From Acholoe squamosa (taxonomy: Eukaryota > Annelida > Polychaeta > Phyllodocida > Polynoidae), in NCBI GenBank assembly GCA_949317995.1, contig OX439039.1:75092002-75156001 (forward strand): a stretch of 64,000 nucleotides of DNA. The letters are read 5' to 3'. Made by a program: the position numbers and the translations under genes. Shown in pieces: positions 31,486 to 43,228 of the stretch (positions are counted from its first letter, which is position 1; each line of letters begins with the position of its first letter). Under the pieces are notes generated by a model that searched no databases, was not told the origin of the DNA, and was given only the letters and a program-made list of their open reading frames with translations.

Positions 31486-31650
31486 ACACACCAAGGCCCC
31501 TTAGTCATCAGTTGTCTTTAAAACATTTAAATGCTCGCTTAGCTCTGATTACAGTGGTGGATCTAGGACTTGTAAAAGGAGGGGTCAGTGTAGTCCTAGA
31601 GGGTCAGCCTGATGCACTTCTGCAGTGTTTTTTAATAAGTCGCCAGTGGT

Positions 31651-32010
31651 ATATTGGTACAGCATGCTGACAAATGAAGATACATAGATTTGAAGGATCT
31701 CCCTTTTCCTAGCCTGCTAGCATATGCAGGTATATATAGGTAATTCTTTACGAATGGTCTGCCCACCACCCCAATAACTCTAGCCTTTCTACTCCACTGG
31801 AGTCCCTTCCTCATATGGCTTCAATAATCCCACCTGAAGGAGTCTATATCTCCTGTTTTCTATCCCCTTTGTGTGTCTGGTGCATTTATATGCGCAGGCA
31901 CGGACACATTCATCTGTGAAGTTGTGTAATGTAGTTTTCTCGCTATGAGTATGACCTTAACTGTCGGCTTTAAGCAACTAATGTCTTTGAACATCTATAA
32001 CTCACTCCCA
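31651..32010 (+). mobile_element. Retroposon with ACTC-type tail, copy 2 of a tandem pair
   Basis: It begins with the same TATTGGTACAGCATGCTGAC as copy 1 and follows it block for block to TATAACTCACTCCC. The two starts are about 515 bp apart. Because the shared region begins upstream of the retroposon blocks, a local duplication is more likely than two independent insertions. Between them, GGTCAGCCTGATGCAC and AATAAGTCGCCAG suggest a TTAA/GATGCA scrap, and CAGTGGTGGATCTAGGA near 31553 suggests a hAT-like tip. Confidence 0.65.
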
Positions 32011-32157
32011 TCCTCATACCTGCCACATGTTAAGCAGGGCTGAACAGGGTAGGCGTGGTCTCAGCCCCATCCATCTCCAGTGAAGCACGCACCATATGAC
32101 AGCCACCCTCCTCTACATCAATATGACAATAAAAACAATGGCAGACAGGCATGAGCT

Positions 32158-32600
32158 ACTCACAGCTGCTCATAGGGACCTATCAACGCCTAAATCATAA
32201 ACCCTTTTAAGGGCTAAATATGAAAGCTGCTCATAGGGAACTATGGAGGCCTAAATCATAAACCCTTTAAATGACTAAAGATGAAAGCTCTTCATAGGGA
32301 CCTATTATGGTCTAAGTCTTTAATTCTTTAAAGGGCTAAAGATGATAGCTCCCGGTGATAGCTGCCCTTAGGGACCCTTCATGGCCTAAATTGTTAACCC
32401 TGAAAGGCCTTAAAATAATTGCAGCACATATAGGGAACTCATATGGTCTAAATCTTTGATCCTTAAAGAACTAAAAATGATAGGTTCTCAAAGGGACTCT
32501 CGGGCCTTAGATCCTTAATCATTTAAGGACCAAAGATAATAGGGACCTCTCGGGGGCTAGATCTTTAACCCATTGGAGGGCTAGATCTAAGGAGTTGACC
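32158..32600. repeat. Diverged tandem array, unit about 60 bp
   Basis: Seven or so units follow the plan: GCTGCTCATAGGGACCTAT, GGCCTAAATC, TTAACCCTTTAA, GGGCTAAAGATGATA. For example, they start near 32166, 32226, 32287, 32355, 32422 and 32481. Units differ by 15-30%, and the array fades out around 32600-32850. No coding frame spans it. Confidence 0.75.
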
Positions 32601-33825
32601 TCATGGGAACTTCTCAGGTTCTGCTGGATTTAAGCATTTAACCCTTAACCTGCTGAAGCGCTTACACATTTAACCTTGGGCAAAAGATCCCTTCTGCCTT
32701 TAGGAACCTAGCAGGCTTTAAGCCATTGAAGCTCACAGATGCCCAGAGGGATTTTTCAGTGCTTAGATATCTTAACCCCCTTAAAGCTTATAGCTCACTG
32801 CTGTTCATATGACCCTCTAAGGGCCCTCATCGTTAGGGATAGTTTGATAGGTTCGTGGTCATATATCACTATCAACACTTGATGAGAGCGAGAGGTCTGA
32901 TCCAGAATTTCGAAGAAGGGCTGAACTTAACATTCAGAACATTACTGCTGGTTGAAAGGTGGGTGGTACAGCAATGTTTTTAAGTGGCTTTAAGGAGGCA
33001 GGTAGTAGAATGTTTTGGGGTTCAGGGATGAGGTTCACAGTGTATGGTGGTGGGGCAGGAATTTGAAGTTTTCTGGGTTCAATGGTGATGCTGAGGGGCA
33101 TAGTCGTTAGTGAGCAAATATACCTTGTTTATGATATAGCAGAGGAAGCTGCAGGCAGTTCCTGGAACTAACAGGGTACCTGTCTTTATACACTGCTCCA
33201 CCTACATTCATAAGAATAAGGACGTAATGGCCGTAAGAAGGGGAAAGTATGGAGGCCTACTATTAAAAAGGCTACATGCATTAAAACCTAAACCACACTT
33301 CAGGGGACACCTTTGGGCGTTGCATATATGTAAACTATCTGCCATTTAATTTGTATGTATGTGGCCATGAACTTGAGAGGAAGTACCCCTCCAGGAAATG
33401 AGCTGAAAATAGATATACCTGTAATTATACCCATCACCAAGGTTATTGTCTATATGTCTATTCTATTAACATATAAAAAGTAAGCCCATGAGATGAAAAG
33501 CATGTAATAAATATGGATTTAAAATTAGAGGCTGTATTTATGATAGCGTCAGTTCATATAGATCGTGTCATTTGGCCGATATCACGAGATTGCTCATAGC
33601 CCCAGGAAAAACCCTGTACCTTTTGTACAGGTGTCTCTCATATCAGAAATACCGGTACCGTAAAACCATGTGTGTAAGACACAACTTGTATGCAAACCTA
33701 AGCCAAGGTCCGGCTTATCAAATTATCCCTGGCTTAGTTTTACTCCCTGTATCTATAGGACAGCACTAAATTGGTCATTTGAAAAGCTGATGTCTGGCCA
33801 ATAGCTCCCCCAAACCCATTGAGGG
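32601..33825. other. No gene seen
   Basis: Unique sequence after the fading repeat array. A TACCGTAA-family scrap (CCGGTACCGTAAAACCATGT, CTTATCAAATTATCCC) lies at about 33650-33740. Confidence 0.45.
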
Positions 33826-33881
33826 CTAGCATCGACTATAGTCGACACCATGGTAGGCCTAGCATCGACTATAGTCGACAC
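33826..33881. repeat. Two tandem copies of a perfect 14-bp palindrome
   Basis: TCGACTATAGTCGA occurs at 33832-33845 and 33865-33878. Each lies in the context CTAGCA-palindrome-CACC, with a period of 33 bases. It could be a protein-binding palindrome or a chance two-unit minisatellite. Confidence 0.7.
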
Positions 33882-34591
33882 CCATTATATAGGATTTGTA
33901 TAGGAATTGAAAATAGGCTTGTTCTCTAGGAACAATACTTTTTTCAGAGGCCGTCCCCATGGCCAGGGCAACAATTTTTGCTCTGCCCTCAAAGGGTTAA
34001 CTTAGGCTTTCTCGTTATGTTAGGTGTGGCATAGACATGGGGATTTACAATTGTGTAATTACAGTGCCTCCAGAAATAGAATAATGGTAGGGTTTTATTG
34101 GATCGGATGATGTATTATTTACACTATACTAAACTACCTAGTATCTATGTATGGTAATGAATTGATATAAAGTGAGTGGATAGATTCAACGGCAGAATAA
34201 ATTGCTTCCAGATGGTCAAATTATTTCTATCAGCTATGAAGGGAATGGGTATATAGAGATAGAATATGAGTTTCAAATCTTAGAAATCGCTGGTTATAGA
34301 GACCCATCACAGATTTGAAGGTGAGGAGAAAAGAACACCTTGGATATGAATACCCAGATTATGGCTTTATGATAAGACTGACACTGACTTTTCCTTTTTG
34401 ATAATGAAAGGTTTGATGACAATTTTACCCATCTCATGATATATGCATTAAAATGAAAGTCTTCCCCATAACCAGATTGCCCCCGCATCCAGGGTACAAG
34501 GTTTAATAACCCAGGTGTGTAGCCTACACTGGAGGGCCCTAGAAACAGATCAGGCTTCACCTTACAGTAGGCCGCTGGACAGCCCCTGGAG

Positions 34592-34820
34592 GTTCAACCC
34601 TTTAAGAGCGGCAGCTGCATTATGCTTTGAAAATAATCTTTGTATCCATGTGATCATAGTGAGTATATTATACATACACTTGCCAGCACTGCATTTGTGG
34701 TCCATGCCAACCCTACAGAAGTGTACCAACCCATGCTGCTCACATGATACATTACTGCAACCCATGTGAGCCAAATGCCAGGTCAACATTCATATACCAT
34801 AACAAGAGGGCATAATGTAT
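34592..34820. mobile_element. TTAA/GATGCA element, worn copy
   Basis: It starts TCAACCCTTTAAGAGCGGCA and has CTTGCCAGCACTGCATTTG, TGCCAACCCTACAG and AGGGCATAATGTATCATC in the expected order. The hairpin arms are degraded. Confidence 0.45.
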
Positions 34821-36157
34821 CATCATGTGCACTGTAAAGATGTTGTCAAAATAACTGTAAAATTCTTATCCCAGAGATCCAAAATTAGTTTCAAGGAGAT
34901 TGTACCACAAGGTGTACTGTACTGCTTCATCGTAGAAACTACACTGCTTCACTGCAATGCAATTACAGTGGTTCATTATTCAGTTTTATGAGGATCCCTG
35001 GTAGGTTCAACTGTATTTCTTATAGTGTGCCACTGACAGAGTTGAAAGTGTTACTCTGAGCTTCATCCAGGGCTCTATCTAGGCCCCTCAATAAACCACT
35101 GACCACTGGGCATTATCATAAGGGATACTCAGAAAGAGGCGTGTTTAATACCCGGATGTATAGGTATCCTACTCCGAGGTACATGTAAAGAAGTGTGAAT
35201 CCCTAAGGAGATATCAAGGAGGGTGCTGATTGATTGAAGGCCAGCTTGATCTTGGTCAAAAGCAGGAAGGTCCGCCCCATTTGGCTGTAGCCAGGTTTGA
35301 GCTAGAGGTAGACAGAAGCCTATTTTACACTTTTACCTTTTTCTTCAGATTAATGTTGGTCGAAGCCTCATTTCTCTCATAATGGCACGACATGTCTACC
35401 CCTGTGGACTGCTGTTTAATGATTGGTCGATTCATGAGAGTTTGGCCAACATTTGATGAGACAAAAAAGGTTTGGACTATGCTTTAATGCTTTGTGCTGT
35501 GTCAAGGGATTCTTATAAAACAGCTCCTGGACAGTCTAGAACACTGCCCACTTGAATAATGGTTACCTCCGTACACCACATTGTAGGATATTTACAGAGA
35601 TCAACCAATTACGTACCTTTAATTTTTTTTATCAAATTCATGAGAATCATCCAAGTGTCACAGTCTGTGACTAAAGGCCAATATCACAATCTTCCTTTCA
35701 AATAGAAATTTCTGAAAATGTTGCTTTTTCTCTATCATGGAAATATTTCCTTGTAAGAACAGATTCACTATAGTAACCAGAATAAAAGCAAAGTTGGGCA
35801 TGACCCTAAATAAAATTCATTTTGTCTCCCCACGTAATCTCTCGCTGTCAGTGGATCTATATTAGTTTGTATCAGCCACAACATTTAAGGTGGCCATATT
35901 GGTAGAAACGATTCATCAAACAGCAGTTTTCCCTTCAGTTAGCTGAAATCTAGTTAGTGTTTCAGCCATAATTTATTGACTAAGACTTGGGACTCACTAT
36001 TAACGTTCTGACAAGACCCATCAGTTTAAGTTACAGTTAAATACATAGCTCAAAAGGGCCCTGGTTATAAATGCTCAGCGCCTTCAACGAAAGGGATTTA
36101 TCTCAATCTGAAAACGATAGCTCCATAGGTTTCACCAAGAACCGCCACATCACACCC
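34821..36157. other. No gene seen
   Basis: Unique AT-rich sequence with no recognised element. The same holds for the preceding 33890-34591. Confidence 0.5.
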
Positions 36158-36347
36158 CAAGTGTGATAACCCTACTACGTATCACACTGCCTGGTAAAAC
36201 ATCACAAAAGTTTATCAAAAATGTATATTTTAAACTGATGATAAAATCATTTAAATTGCCAAGTAAATAGACTATCTGACTAAATTAACTTGAGATAAAT
36301 ACAAAGAAGCACTGGGGTTGGTCAACAGTGAAGGTTATCACACTCGG
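36158..36347. repeat. Inverted repeat with GTGTGATAACC arms
   Basis: AAGTGTGATAACC (36159-36171) and GGTTATCACACT (36333-36344) are complementary over 12 bases. GTATCACAC and TTGTGATAACTC occur as extra partial matches inside and beyond. It may be an old element or a chance structure. Confidence 0.4.
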
Positions 36348-37640
36348 CTTTGCATCTTGTGATAACTCTCGATGTTGGTCAATTCTCGTGCACCTTTTTC
36401 TATGTACCAGTATATATATCCATTCTCATAAGTTTAGGCATTGATAGATAGGGTATACTGTGGACTCATTTTTGTCATTCTTTGGCCAAACTCATGAAAA
36501 TCGATCAATAAGTTTAATAATGGGCACTCAATATCTCAGCCTAATAAGCAATGAGTCAAGATAAAGTAGCTCTCCCCAGACAACTTAATAGATCAGAAAT
36601 TAACCAAGGCCTGGTAACTTTAAAAGTCGAGCGAGATATGGAAGGATTGAAATTGATTTTGATGTCCCGATTGCAGTCAAACATGGCATACAAAAATGAA
36701 ATACCATTCGATCGAGTAAAGTTGATGCCACACAGCTATAGACGTTATGTAATATCATTTGGAAAACCTTAGTCTTATTAGGTAAGGCTTATTATTTTGA
36801 ACAATCTTTTATAACATGGCTGATACAAGCATCACTTATATAGAACAGTACTGGACATGCCATATTCAATGGGGGGCTGGAATACAATGTCCCTGTATTC
36901 AATGGCTAGCCATCACGTGACCTGCTGCAGCAAACAGAGCCAGATGGGACATTAAAAAATAAATTAAAGCAAATTAACCTTGTAGGGCCATGACATAAAT
37001 GCAAATGTTCACTCCAGTGGATAATTTTGAATCGTATTCCCCTTGGTGTAAATGTACCGCATTCAACTCTGCATATAAGGCATCGTTGAATACGGTACAT
37101 TAACGATGCAAAATTCTTCACTGGTCGTGGACATTTGGTTATTTATCAAATGTTTCTCTCGTCTTTTACATAAGTGTCAGTCTTGCTGATATTTGAATTA
37201 CATGTCTAGGAATAATGCCTGTAACTTTAAAAGGTCGTTTCGGCAACCTACTCTATCTCAATTCTAAAGGAGGAAAGGGTAGAACTAATGCCTCGAAAGT
37301 AGTCAAGACCGTTGTATTATGACTTAGCCCTTGGTGGTTGGTAATCAAATCCCTTTTCAATGCCTCACTGTTTTTACACTTGAATAACAGCAGAAATTTT
37401 AGAAATTGAAAAGTTAGAACCGATGGTTTGAAGGTAGACAAAACCATTTCAATATAACTAATCTCTTAGTGGCAGGTGATTAAACACACACTAATCGCAT
37501 ATACTTACATTAGAGGAAACTATCTATTAATATTGGCTCAGTAATTATCCTGCTTTCAGAGCCTCACTCAGTGTTACAATGCTATTAAGGCACTAGCCTT
37601 GTGCCCAGATTTACCACATTAACTAATCGAGTTACTCCCG
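36348..37640. other. No gene seen; TACCGTAA remnants
   Basis: TATATAGAACAGTACTGGAC near 36838 and GCATATAAGGCATCGTTGAA, ACGGTAC near 37070-37100 are family words of a decayed TACCGTAA copy (about 36775-37105). The rest is unique. Confidence 0.4.
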
Positions 37641-39022
37641 TGAGCAGCTCACTTTTAGCCTTTATAAGTGGGCATACTTGAGAGCAGCTCATCTAAGAAG
37701 ATGCACCCTTATTATGACCACAGAATGGGTATCGATCCCAAGCAGACGCTGTCACGAAGCCGTAGGGGATTTGTTTCATTTCTCCCCATCGCCCAGATTC
37801 CCCAAGCACCAAAGGGAGAGGAGGAAGTCGAGCAGCTCATGAGCGGTTCTCAAAGGCCTCATGCCTGACCTAAATAGTCGATATTCTATAGAGAACAGAG
37901 GGAAAATATGTGGTATTATCAGTTAATTGTGTGTTATGTGTTAATGGGAAATAAATAGAAATGAATTAGAGGAAATATGGAAATTTTCTATTACCCTCTA
38001 TATGTACTCAGACGCATTACGCTGGTGTGTTTCTGGTTGACATCCTTTAAAAACCTTACAGCGATATGAGAATTACATGTAATTCAGTTCAATTATCAAT
38101 TATTGGTGAGTTGAGAATTTGTACACAGGTAATTTGAACAAACGTCTAGCCCTTGTGCACAGTATTGTTGGACATGTTTAAAATGTTGTTATCTTAAAGG
38201 GGAAGCTCACAATGTGACGGTACAAACCACTTGCTCAGTTCCAGAGGAAAAAAGACACAGAGCCCAGTCCCTCATAATTTCACAACTGCAGAACGAAAAT
38301 TAGACTCACCCCAGTCATCATAGCTTCATAGCCAGACAGTTATAGAGCACCCACTCCAGCAGTTACACTGTTAAAAGAATTCCCTAAATTTAGCATGGAG
38401 TCTCCATAAAGTTTTTCGTTGATTCACCGTAATCTAAAGGAATGATGATTTCCCCTATAATAACAGTGTTTCACCCTACGGTTCACTGGACAGGGATTCT
38501 CCACTGTTTTTTTAAATGGAATTCACCGTATTTCTTTTACGGTGATTCGCTGGCAATGCGGGTACCAGTGAATCACTGTATTTTAAGGGCAGTTCTTTTA
38601 CTGTGTAGGCCAAAATTGACAGCCAGACAGGGAAAGAACATCTTCCCACAGTTAGGCAAATTTTTACAGCCAATTAGTGAAAGAGCATTCCCCCAAAAAC
38701 CCGTAAAGCATTTATTCCACATTTACTTCACCCCAGTCACATTATTACCCCATCCTCAACTGAAGATTCAGAAAGACGTGCAACTCACCCCTGCATTTGG
38801 AGAGTTAGCCACCCACCCCACAGTCACTGATAACTGCACAATATAGAATACATTCCATCACACAAGGTACACAGAGTGTATGTACATGTACTTGAGTCAA
38901 AAACGAGCTCACAGAGAGCACATCCTTCAGTCACAGGGCAGCTCAACCTCTCACACAGCATATTGTATGAGCAGCTCACTGCAGACTTCAGACCCCAATC
39001 ATTGACTCTTTATAAGCCTGCA
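37641..39022. other. No gene seen; clustered GAGCAGCTC motifs
   Basis: GAGCAGCTC, the palindromic core of the satellite, occurs at 37642, 37682, 37830 and 38969. No coding frame with recognisable features is present. The 134-codon ORF at 38442-38846 has no domain that I recognise and is probably chance. Confidence 0.5.
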
Positions 39023-39545
39023 TGATGCCCGCAGCTTCATGTTTCTTTGCCGGCATAATGCACCAATGCAGTGTTTGTGTCTACTCACTAGCTTTGTATT
39101 GATGCATCATGATAACACCTTTCGGAGTGTATCTACCCCTCAGGGTCGCCATGATACGTCAAATTACAACCCTACCGTAATCTCCCGCGTATAAGGCGCG
39201 TCTTATACGCGAGGTTTTAGTTCTCACTGGATCCGCAAGGGGGAGATGAAGACCTTCATTTTGATATATTAAACTTCCCCTAAGTAATAATATTACATAG
39301 GAGGCTCCAGGAGGTTCCATGTAGCTGTAGCTACATGTAGCTTTTTGAATTTTGAAAATCCATTTAGTAGAACAAAAGTTATGAATTTTTTAATTTTTTG
39401 AGCATATTCTTAAACTCTAGGTGCGTTTTATACACGAGGTGCGCCTTATACGCGAGATATTACGGTAGTAATGAGTACACCAACTACGACTGCTTTTATG
39501 CATTATGCTAACCAAGGACATACTCCCTTAACCCTTAAAGGGATG
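39023..39545. mobile_element. TTAA/GATGCA element interrupted by a TACCGTAA element
   Basis: The left part (39023-39172) has CCGGCATAATGCACCAATGC, CTCACTAGCTTTGTATTGA, TGCATCATGATAACACC, TTTCGGAGTGTATC and AGGGTCGCCATGATACG. The right part (39468-39545) has GAGTACACCAACTACG, TTATGCATTATGCTAACC and CCCTTAACCCTTAAAGGG. The insert lies between. Confidence 0.6.
39173..39467. mobile_element. TACCGTAA-family element, good copy
   Basis: TACCGTAATCTCCCGCGTAT continues AAGGCGCGTCTTATACGCG. The right end GCGCCTTATACGCGAGATAT continues TACGGTA. The element is 295 bp and flanked by TA. It is non-coding. Confidence 0.75.
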
Positions 39546-40050
39546 TGGTCATGCATTATCAGGGTTCCCACTGGTCAGTTTAAAGTCAGTTAACCCCATT
39601 TTTCTTTAAAGGTCAGTTAAAAGTCAGTTAAGAAGATATTTTGGGGAAAAGTCAGTTAAAGGTCAGTTAAAAATGATATTTTGACTATTTTCATGGTGTG
39701 ATTGTAAAGGTTTTTACACAAATTTGCAAAACTTCTTTAACATCCTTGCTTCGGAGCCGATTTTTTTTTCATAGACCCCATGAATTATCCAATATCTGGT
39801 CAGGTAAAAGCCGATAAATGTCAGGTAAAAGTCAGTTAAAACCATGACCTGTAAATCGTGGGAACCCTGATAATTCATGCCGAGCCTACAGGATCAATAC
39901 TCTCCTGAGGGGTTTGCATGATGCACCAATGAAGTTCTAACGAACCTACCAACCAGCATTGTATAGCTGCATGATGCCATCCTCAGGAATGATCATGATC
40001 ATGAAATGATGCATGAATGCACCCATGGAGAATTACTCACCAGAGCTGCA
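39532..40050. mobile_element. Second TTAA/GATGCA element, interrupted by a hAT-like element
   Basis: TTAACCCTTAAAGGGATG and GTGGTCATGCATT lie left of the insert (39560-39869). AATTCATGCCGAGCCTACAG, GATCAATACTCTCCTGAGGG, TTGCATGATGCACCAATGA and ATGAATGCACCCATGG lie right of it. It partly overlaps the end of the preceding family copy, as in the head-to-tail pair at 11757-12239. Confidence 0.5.
39560..39869. mobile_element. hAT-like MITE with CAGGGTTCCCAC ends
   Basis: CAGGGTTCCCAC at the left and GTGGGAACCCTG at the right are exact complements. Inside, GTCAGTTAA/GGTCAGTTAAAA recurs about seven times. A half copy is at 30965-31132. CAGGG tips are common in hAT elements. A clean 8-bp target duplication was not found. 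Confidence 0.65.
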
Positions 40051-40336
40051 TTCTCCCATATAGCATGGATATGATCCGTTGTTCTACCATATTGGTGTGG
40101 AGCTAAGCAGGGTGATCCCATTGAAGCCTTTCCTAACCAATGATGAAGTGGGCAGGTGATCTGCCATATCACTTGCCAAGTGGTAGAAATACTCTCAAAC
40201 CACAGTGCTCGACTCAATACTGTGCATAAAAACAGTGTTCAATATTCACTTTTTATAACTGAATAGGACCTAGAAACTATGGTAGAACACTGATCACTCC
40301 CTGTGTGTCGGGGTCAAGCTGTGGGACCACTGCTCA

Positions 40337-40530
40337 CAGTGGCGGATCCAGGATTGTCTAGAAGGGGCGGGGCAAGACTTGGTGAAAGTGATGAGGTACT
40401 ATGTGTGGTCCAAGCACCACAAGCCCCCTCTTTCTCCTTTTCCCCTCTCCCTTTTTTTTTTGTGTGTGTGTGTGTGTGGGGGGGGGGGGTGGGCCCAGAC
40501 CCCCTGGTCCACCCCCTGGATCTGCCCCTG
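40337..40530. mobile_element. hAT-like MITE with CAGTGGCGGATCCAGG ends
   Basis: CAGTGGCGGATCCAGGATT on the left is matched by CCCTGGATCTGCCCCTG on the right. The interior has GT, T and G runs and a GTGGGCCCAGACC block, and is non-coding. Flanking octamers ACTGCTCA and ACTCAAAC agree only partly. Confidence 0.6.
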
Positions 40531-41755
40531 ACTCAAACCATCCACAGTTAGCCCTTAAAGTGGTAAGTGTGGCCCACGCATCCTGTAGTGTGACTCAATT
40601 CTTCAGTTTATTTGAGAACCCGTCAGCGCGTTTAGTTTCTTGAGAATTTCTTCTAAAAGGAAGATTGATTACAATCAATCTCGTTTTGTTTATCATGCGG
40701 AGAAGTGGTTTTTACTTGTTCGGCTTTTTGGTATGGGCAGACGTGAAGGACTGATTGCTAGATTTATGATGGCTCTGTAACGGAATCCATTGAATCCTAA
40801 TTAAGACCCCATGTAGCGTTTCAGCTCGATGGTGCATCCAGCTTTTGTCCTAAAAGAAATTGATTTCAAATTATGTGACAATTCTATTCCAAATCCTTTG
40901 CAGAAAAAGGTGCAAATCCATTGTATTTTATATTCAACACACTCTTGTTCTGGTTTTCACCGAAATACCTTTTGAAAAAAAAGTAGATCCCTGAATGACT
41001 TATCACCGACTTATCATTTTACCTCAGCTTTTTCAAAGAAGATTCTAATTGGTGTATAGCAGATCTTTTGGCTCATGGAAAAAACCCCAGCAAATTCATG
41101 ACAACAGTGGTAGCAAGAGCTATGCTGACTACAACATAGAACTCTTCTAGTATACAAAGAAAGCCCTCAGGAATATAACTATGTTGAACTACAATTTTGT
41201 GAAGAGGTTGAGGCCTGTATGTAGGGTCTGTTTGCCCTTTTCACTAATCGTGAACATGTTCTGAGGGTTTTCCCCTCATATAACAAATGTTATATATCAC
41301 CATGTGGCCCACTCTCATGACATTGGCCAAAATTCTAAATCATGTTTAAAAATATATCATCATTCTATGTTAAAGAAATAAGCTAGGAGCGGCTAAAATG
41401 TGAGGTGGGGTTAATTCATGAAATGTCAAGGAATACTTACTCTTCATAGGCCTATAGTTATGCATGTCAGATTTTGGCTCCAGAGAATCGACCATGTACC
41501 TTACATGTAGACACATTTGTATTATGCCCACTCAGCGGGTATTAGTTGTGGTTTGGTAATACACTTGTTCTGCTTTTAACTTCACAAGATAAAAGAAAGA
41601 AAAAAAAGAAGAAATATGGAGGTATACTAGGCCACATGCCTCATTACCTTCACCGCCTGCCCCACCATCCATTCATCATCCTTGTCTGGCATAATAGTGG
41701 GAGGCAATTTTAGTTAGAAACAAGGCACCAGTGTGTAAAATATTATTTAACCCTC
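40531..41755. other. No gene seen
   Basis: Unique AT-rich sequence. Nothing recognised. Confidence 0.5.
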
Positions 41756-41870
41756 ACAGGATCACATCATGCTTTAATACATCTTGGGCGGGTCCTGCTC
41801 CTTGGTTTTGACGATGCATTTTAGCATGATACAGGTCCTGGAGGGTCGGCATGATGCACCAATACATAGA
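41756..41870. mobile_element. Worn TTAA/GATGCA fragment
   Basis: TCATGCTTTAATACATC, TTGACGATGCATTTTAGC, CTGGAGGGTCGGCATGATGC and ACCAATAC are family words without ends. A further worn stretch (42530-42870) has CATGCACCAATACAGTAC and CCCTGCATTATTGCATCATC. Confidence 0.35.
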
Positions 41871-41871
41871 T

Positions 41872-41960
41872 AGAACTAAACGACCGTGGTGTACGCCCTC
41901 GGGGGAGACAACTCCCGAGGGGTGGATCGTCCACCGAGGACACCAGGGGAGGTTAGTTCT
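41872..41960. mobile_element. Foldback element of 89 bp with AGAACTAA ends
   Basis: AGAACTAA and TTAGTTCT form the tips. Inside, TGGTGT and ACACCA, CCTCGG and CCGAGG, and CCCTCGGG and CCCGAGGG form further complementary pairs, so the whole sequence can fold back with small loops. No copy was found elsewhere in the window. Confidence 0.5.
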
Positions 41961-43017
41961 ATATTTATTTTATGTTTTTAGAGTGTCTAATTAACTGAAA
42001 ATTAGCAAAATCTGTTACCGTAGTTCCCCTTACGAGCGCTGGTCCGCCATTTTGAATGTTTACATGCACCCAGAACGAGGCTGCAGTAGTGGATCAGCCG
42101 CTGTGGTGGATCGAGACACGTTACGCCACTGGGGGTGTGGCGATCGGCTCCGCAATGCTATCTCTACGGGAAGAAGTTATTCACATAAAATAAAGCACCT
42201 GTGATTAACTTGCTAGCACTACATGCTTAAATAAAGCTTGTATGTGGAAACTGAACGTACTTATAGAACATGATTCTAGATACTCATGCTGATCGTGCTA
42301 ACAACAGAATTATGATTTTTTTTTCTGGAGAGCATCTAATTTCAGAGACCTTTGTCTGGCTAAACCCTGGGAGAAAGGGAAATGAATACCTATAGCAATA
42401 TAGTTGAGAAAGCTGAACGTGGTGTGTATACTCTGTACAATGCTAGCTAAAACATTCTATAGTAGAAATCTCAAGGCTGATTGCATAGAGGGTATTAGGT
42501 ACCACCTGCTTCTAGTTTGACGCTTTAAGGGCATCCTCATGCACCAATACAGTACTGGTACTTGACCATCACGTCATTGGTGGTTAATACCAAAGAGTTG
42601 TAAGTCCATATTGAATCAACACTGTAAAAAGAAAGCCATCAAAATAGGCCGGTTGTACTGCTTCAGTGGATCACCAATTAACTATCCAGTTTTAGGGATG
42701 CCTAGTAAATTCAACAATCATCTCTTAGACCCAAAACAACTTCTTGGCCCTGCATTATTGCATCATCCTGACCCATTTATTGGAACAGGCTATAGCAGTG
42801 CTGTTCCATTGCATTCACATGGGAGGTCGATAGCACACGGAATCGGACAGTCCAACTACCCTTGAGTCGACCATGCATTTGGTTTAGTTGAACATTTCCT
42901 TTGGTTGGGGCTGGCCTTAAGTGTAGCAGTCAACTAGAAATAACTTGTACACTGTCCAGTCCGCTTGCACCATTTTAACCCCCACCCCTCCCCACTCAAA
43001 TCTTGCCTGCAGCTAAC
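41961..43017. other. No gene seen
   Basis: The GC-richer stretch 42015-42175 (CGCTGGTCCGCCATTTTGAA; GTTACGCCACTGGGGGTG) has no open frame of note. The rest is unique, apart from the worn TTAA/GATGCA words near 42530-42870. Confidence 0.4.
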
Positions 43018-43228
43018 ACAGGTCGTCCTGGGACAGATTCATAGCTTCTACACCACTCCCGGTCGCCAACAAGTACCTCTAGGGAATTGTTGTTCTCACA
43101 GATCGTCATAGGGCTGGCTCCTATCTTTTACACCACTCCAAGTTGCCTCCAAATATCTTTAGTGAATTGTTATTGTCACAGGTCACTCTGGGGCTGGCTC
43201 ATAACTTATACACCACTCCTATATAACT
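43018..43228. repeat. 80-bp tandem repeat, 2.6 units
   Basis: ACAGGTCGTCCTGGGACAG starts at 43018, ACAGATCGTCATAGGGCTGG at 43098 and ACAGGTCACTCTGGGGCTGG at 43178. Each is followed by ACACCACTCC and GAATTGTT blocks. Units are about 75-80% alike. Confidence 0.8.

Noticed and set aside
38442-38846. 134-codon plus-strand ORF
   Set aside because: No recognisable domain, and the context is unique non-coding DNA with several partial CACCGTA-type repeats.
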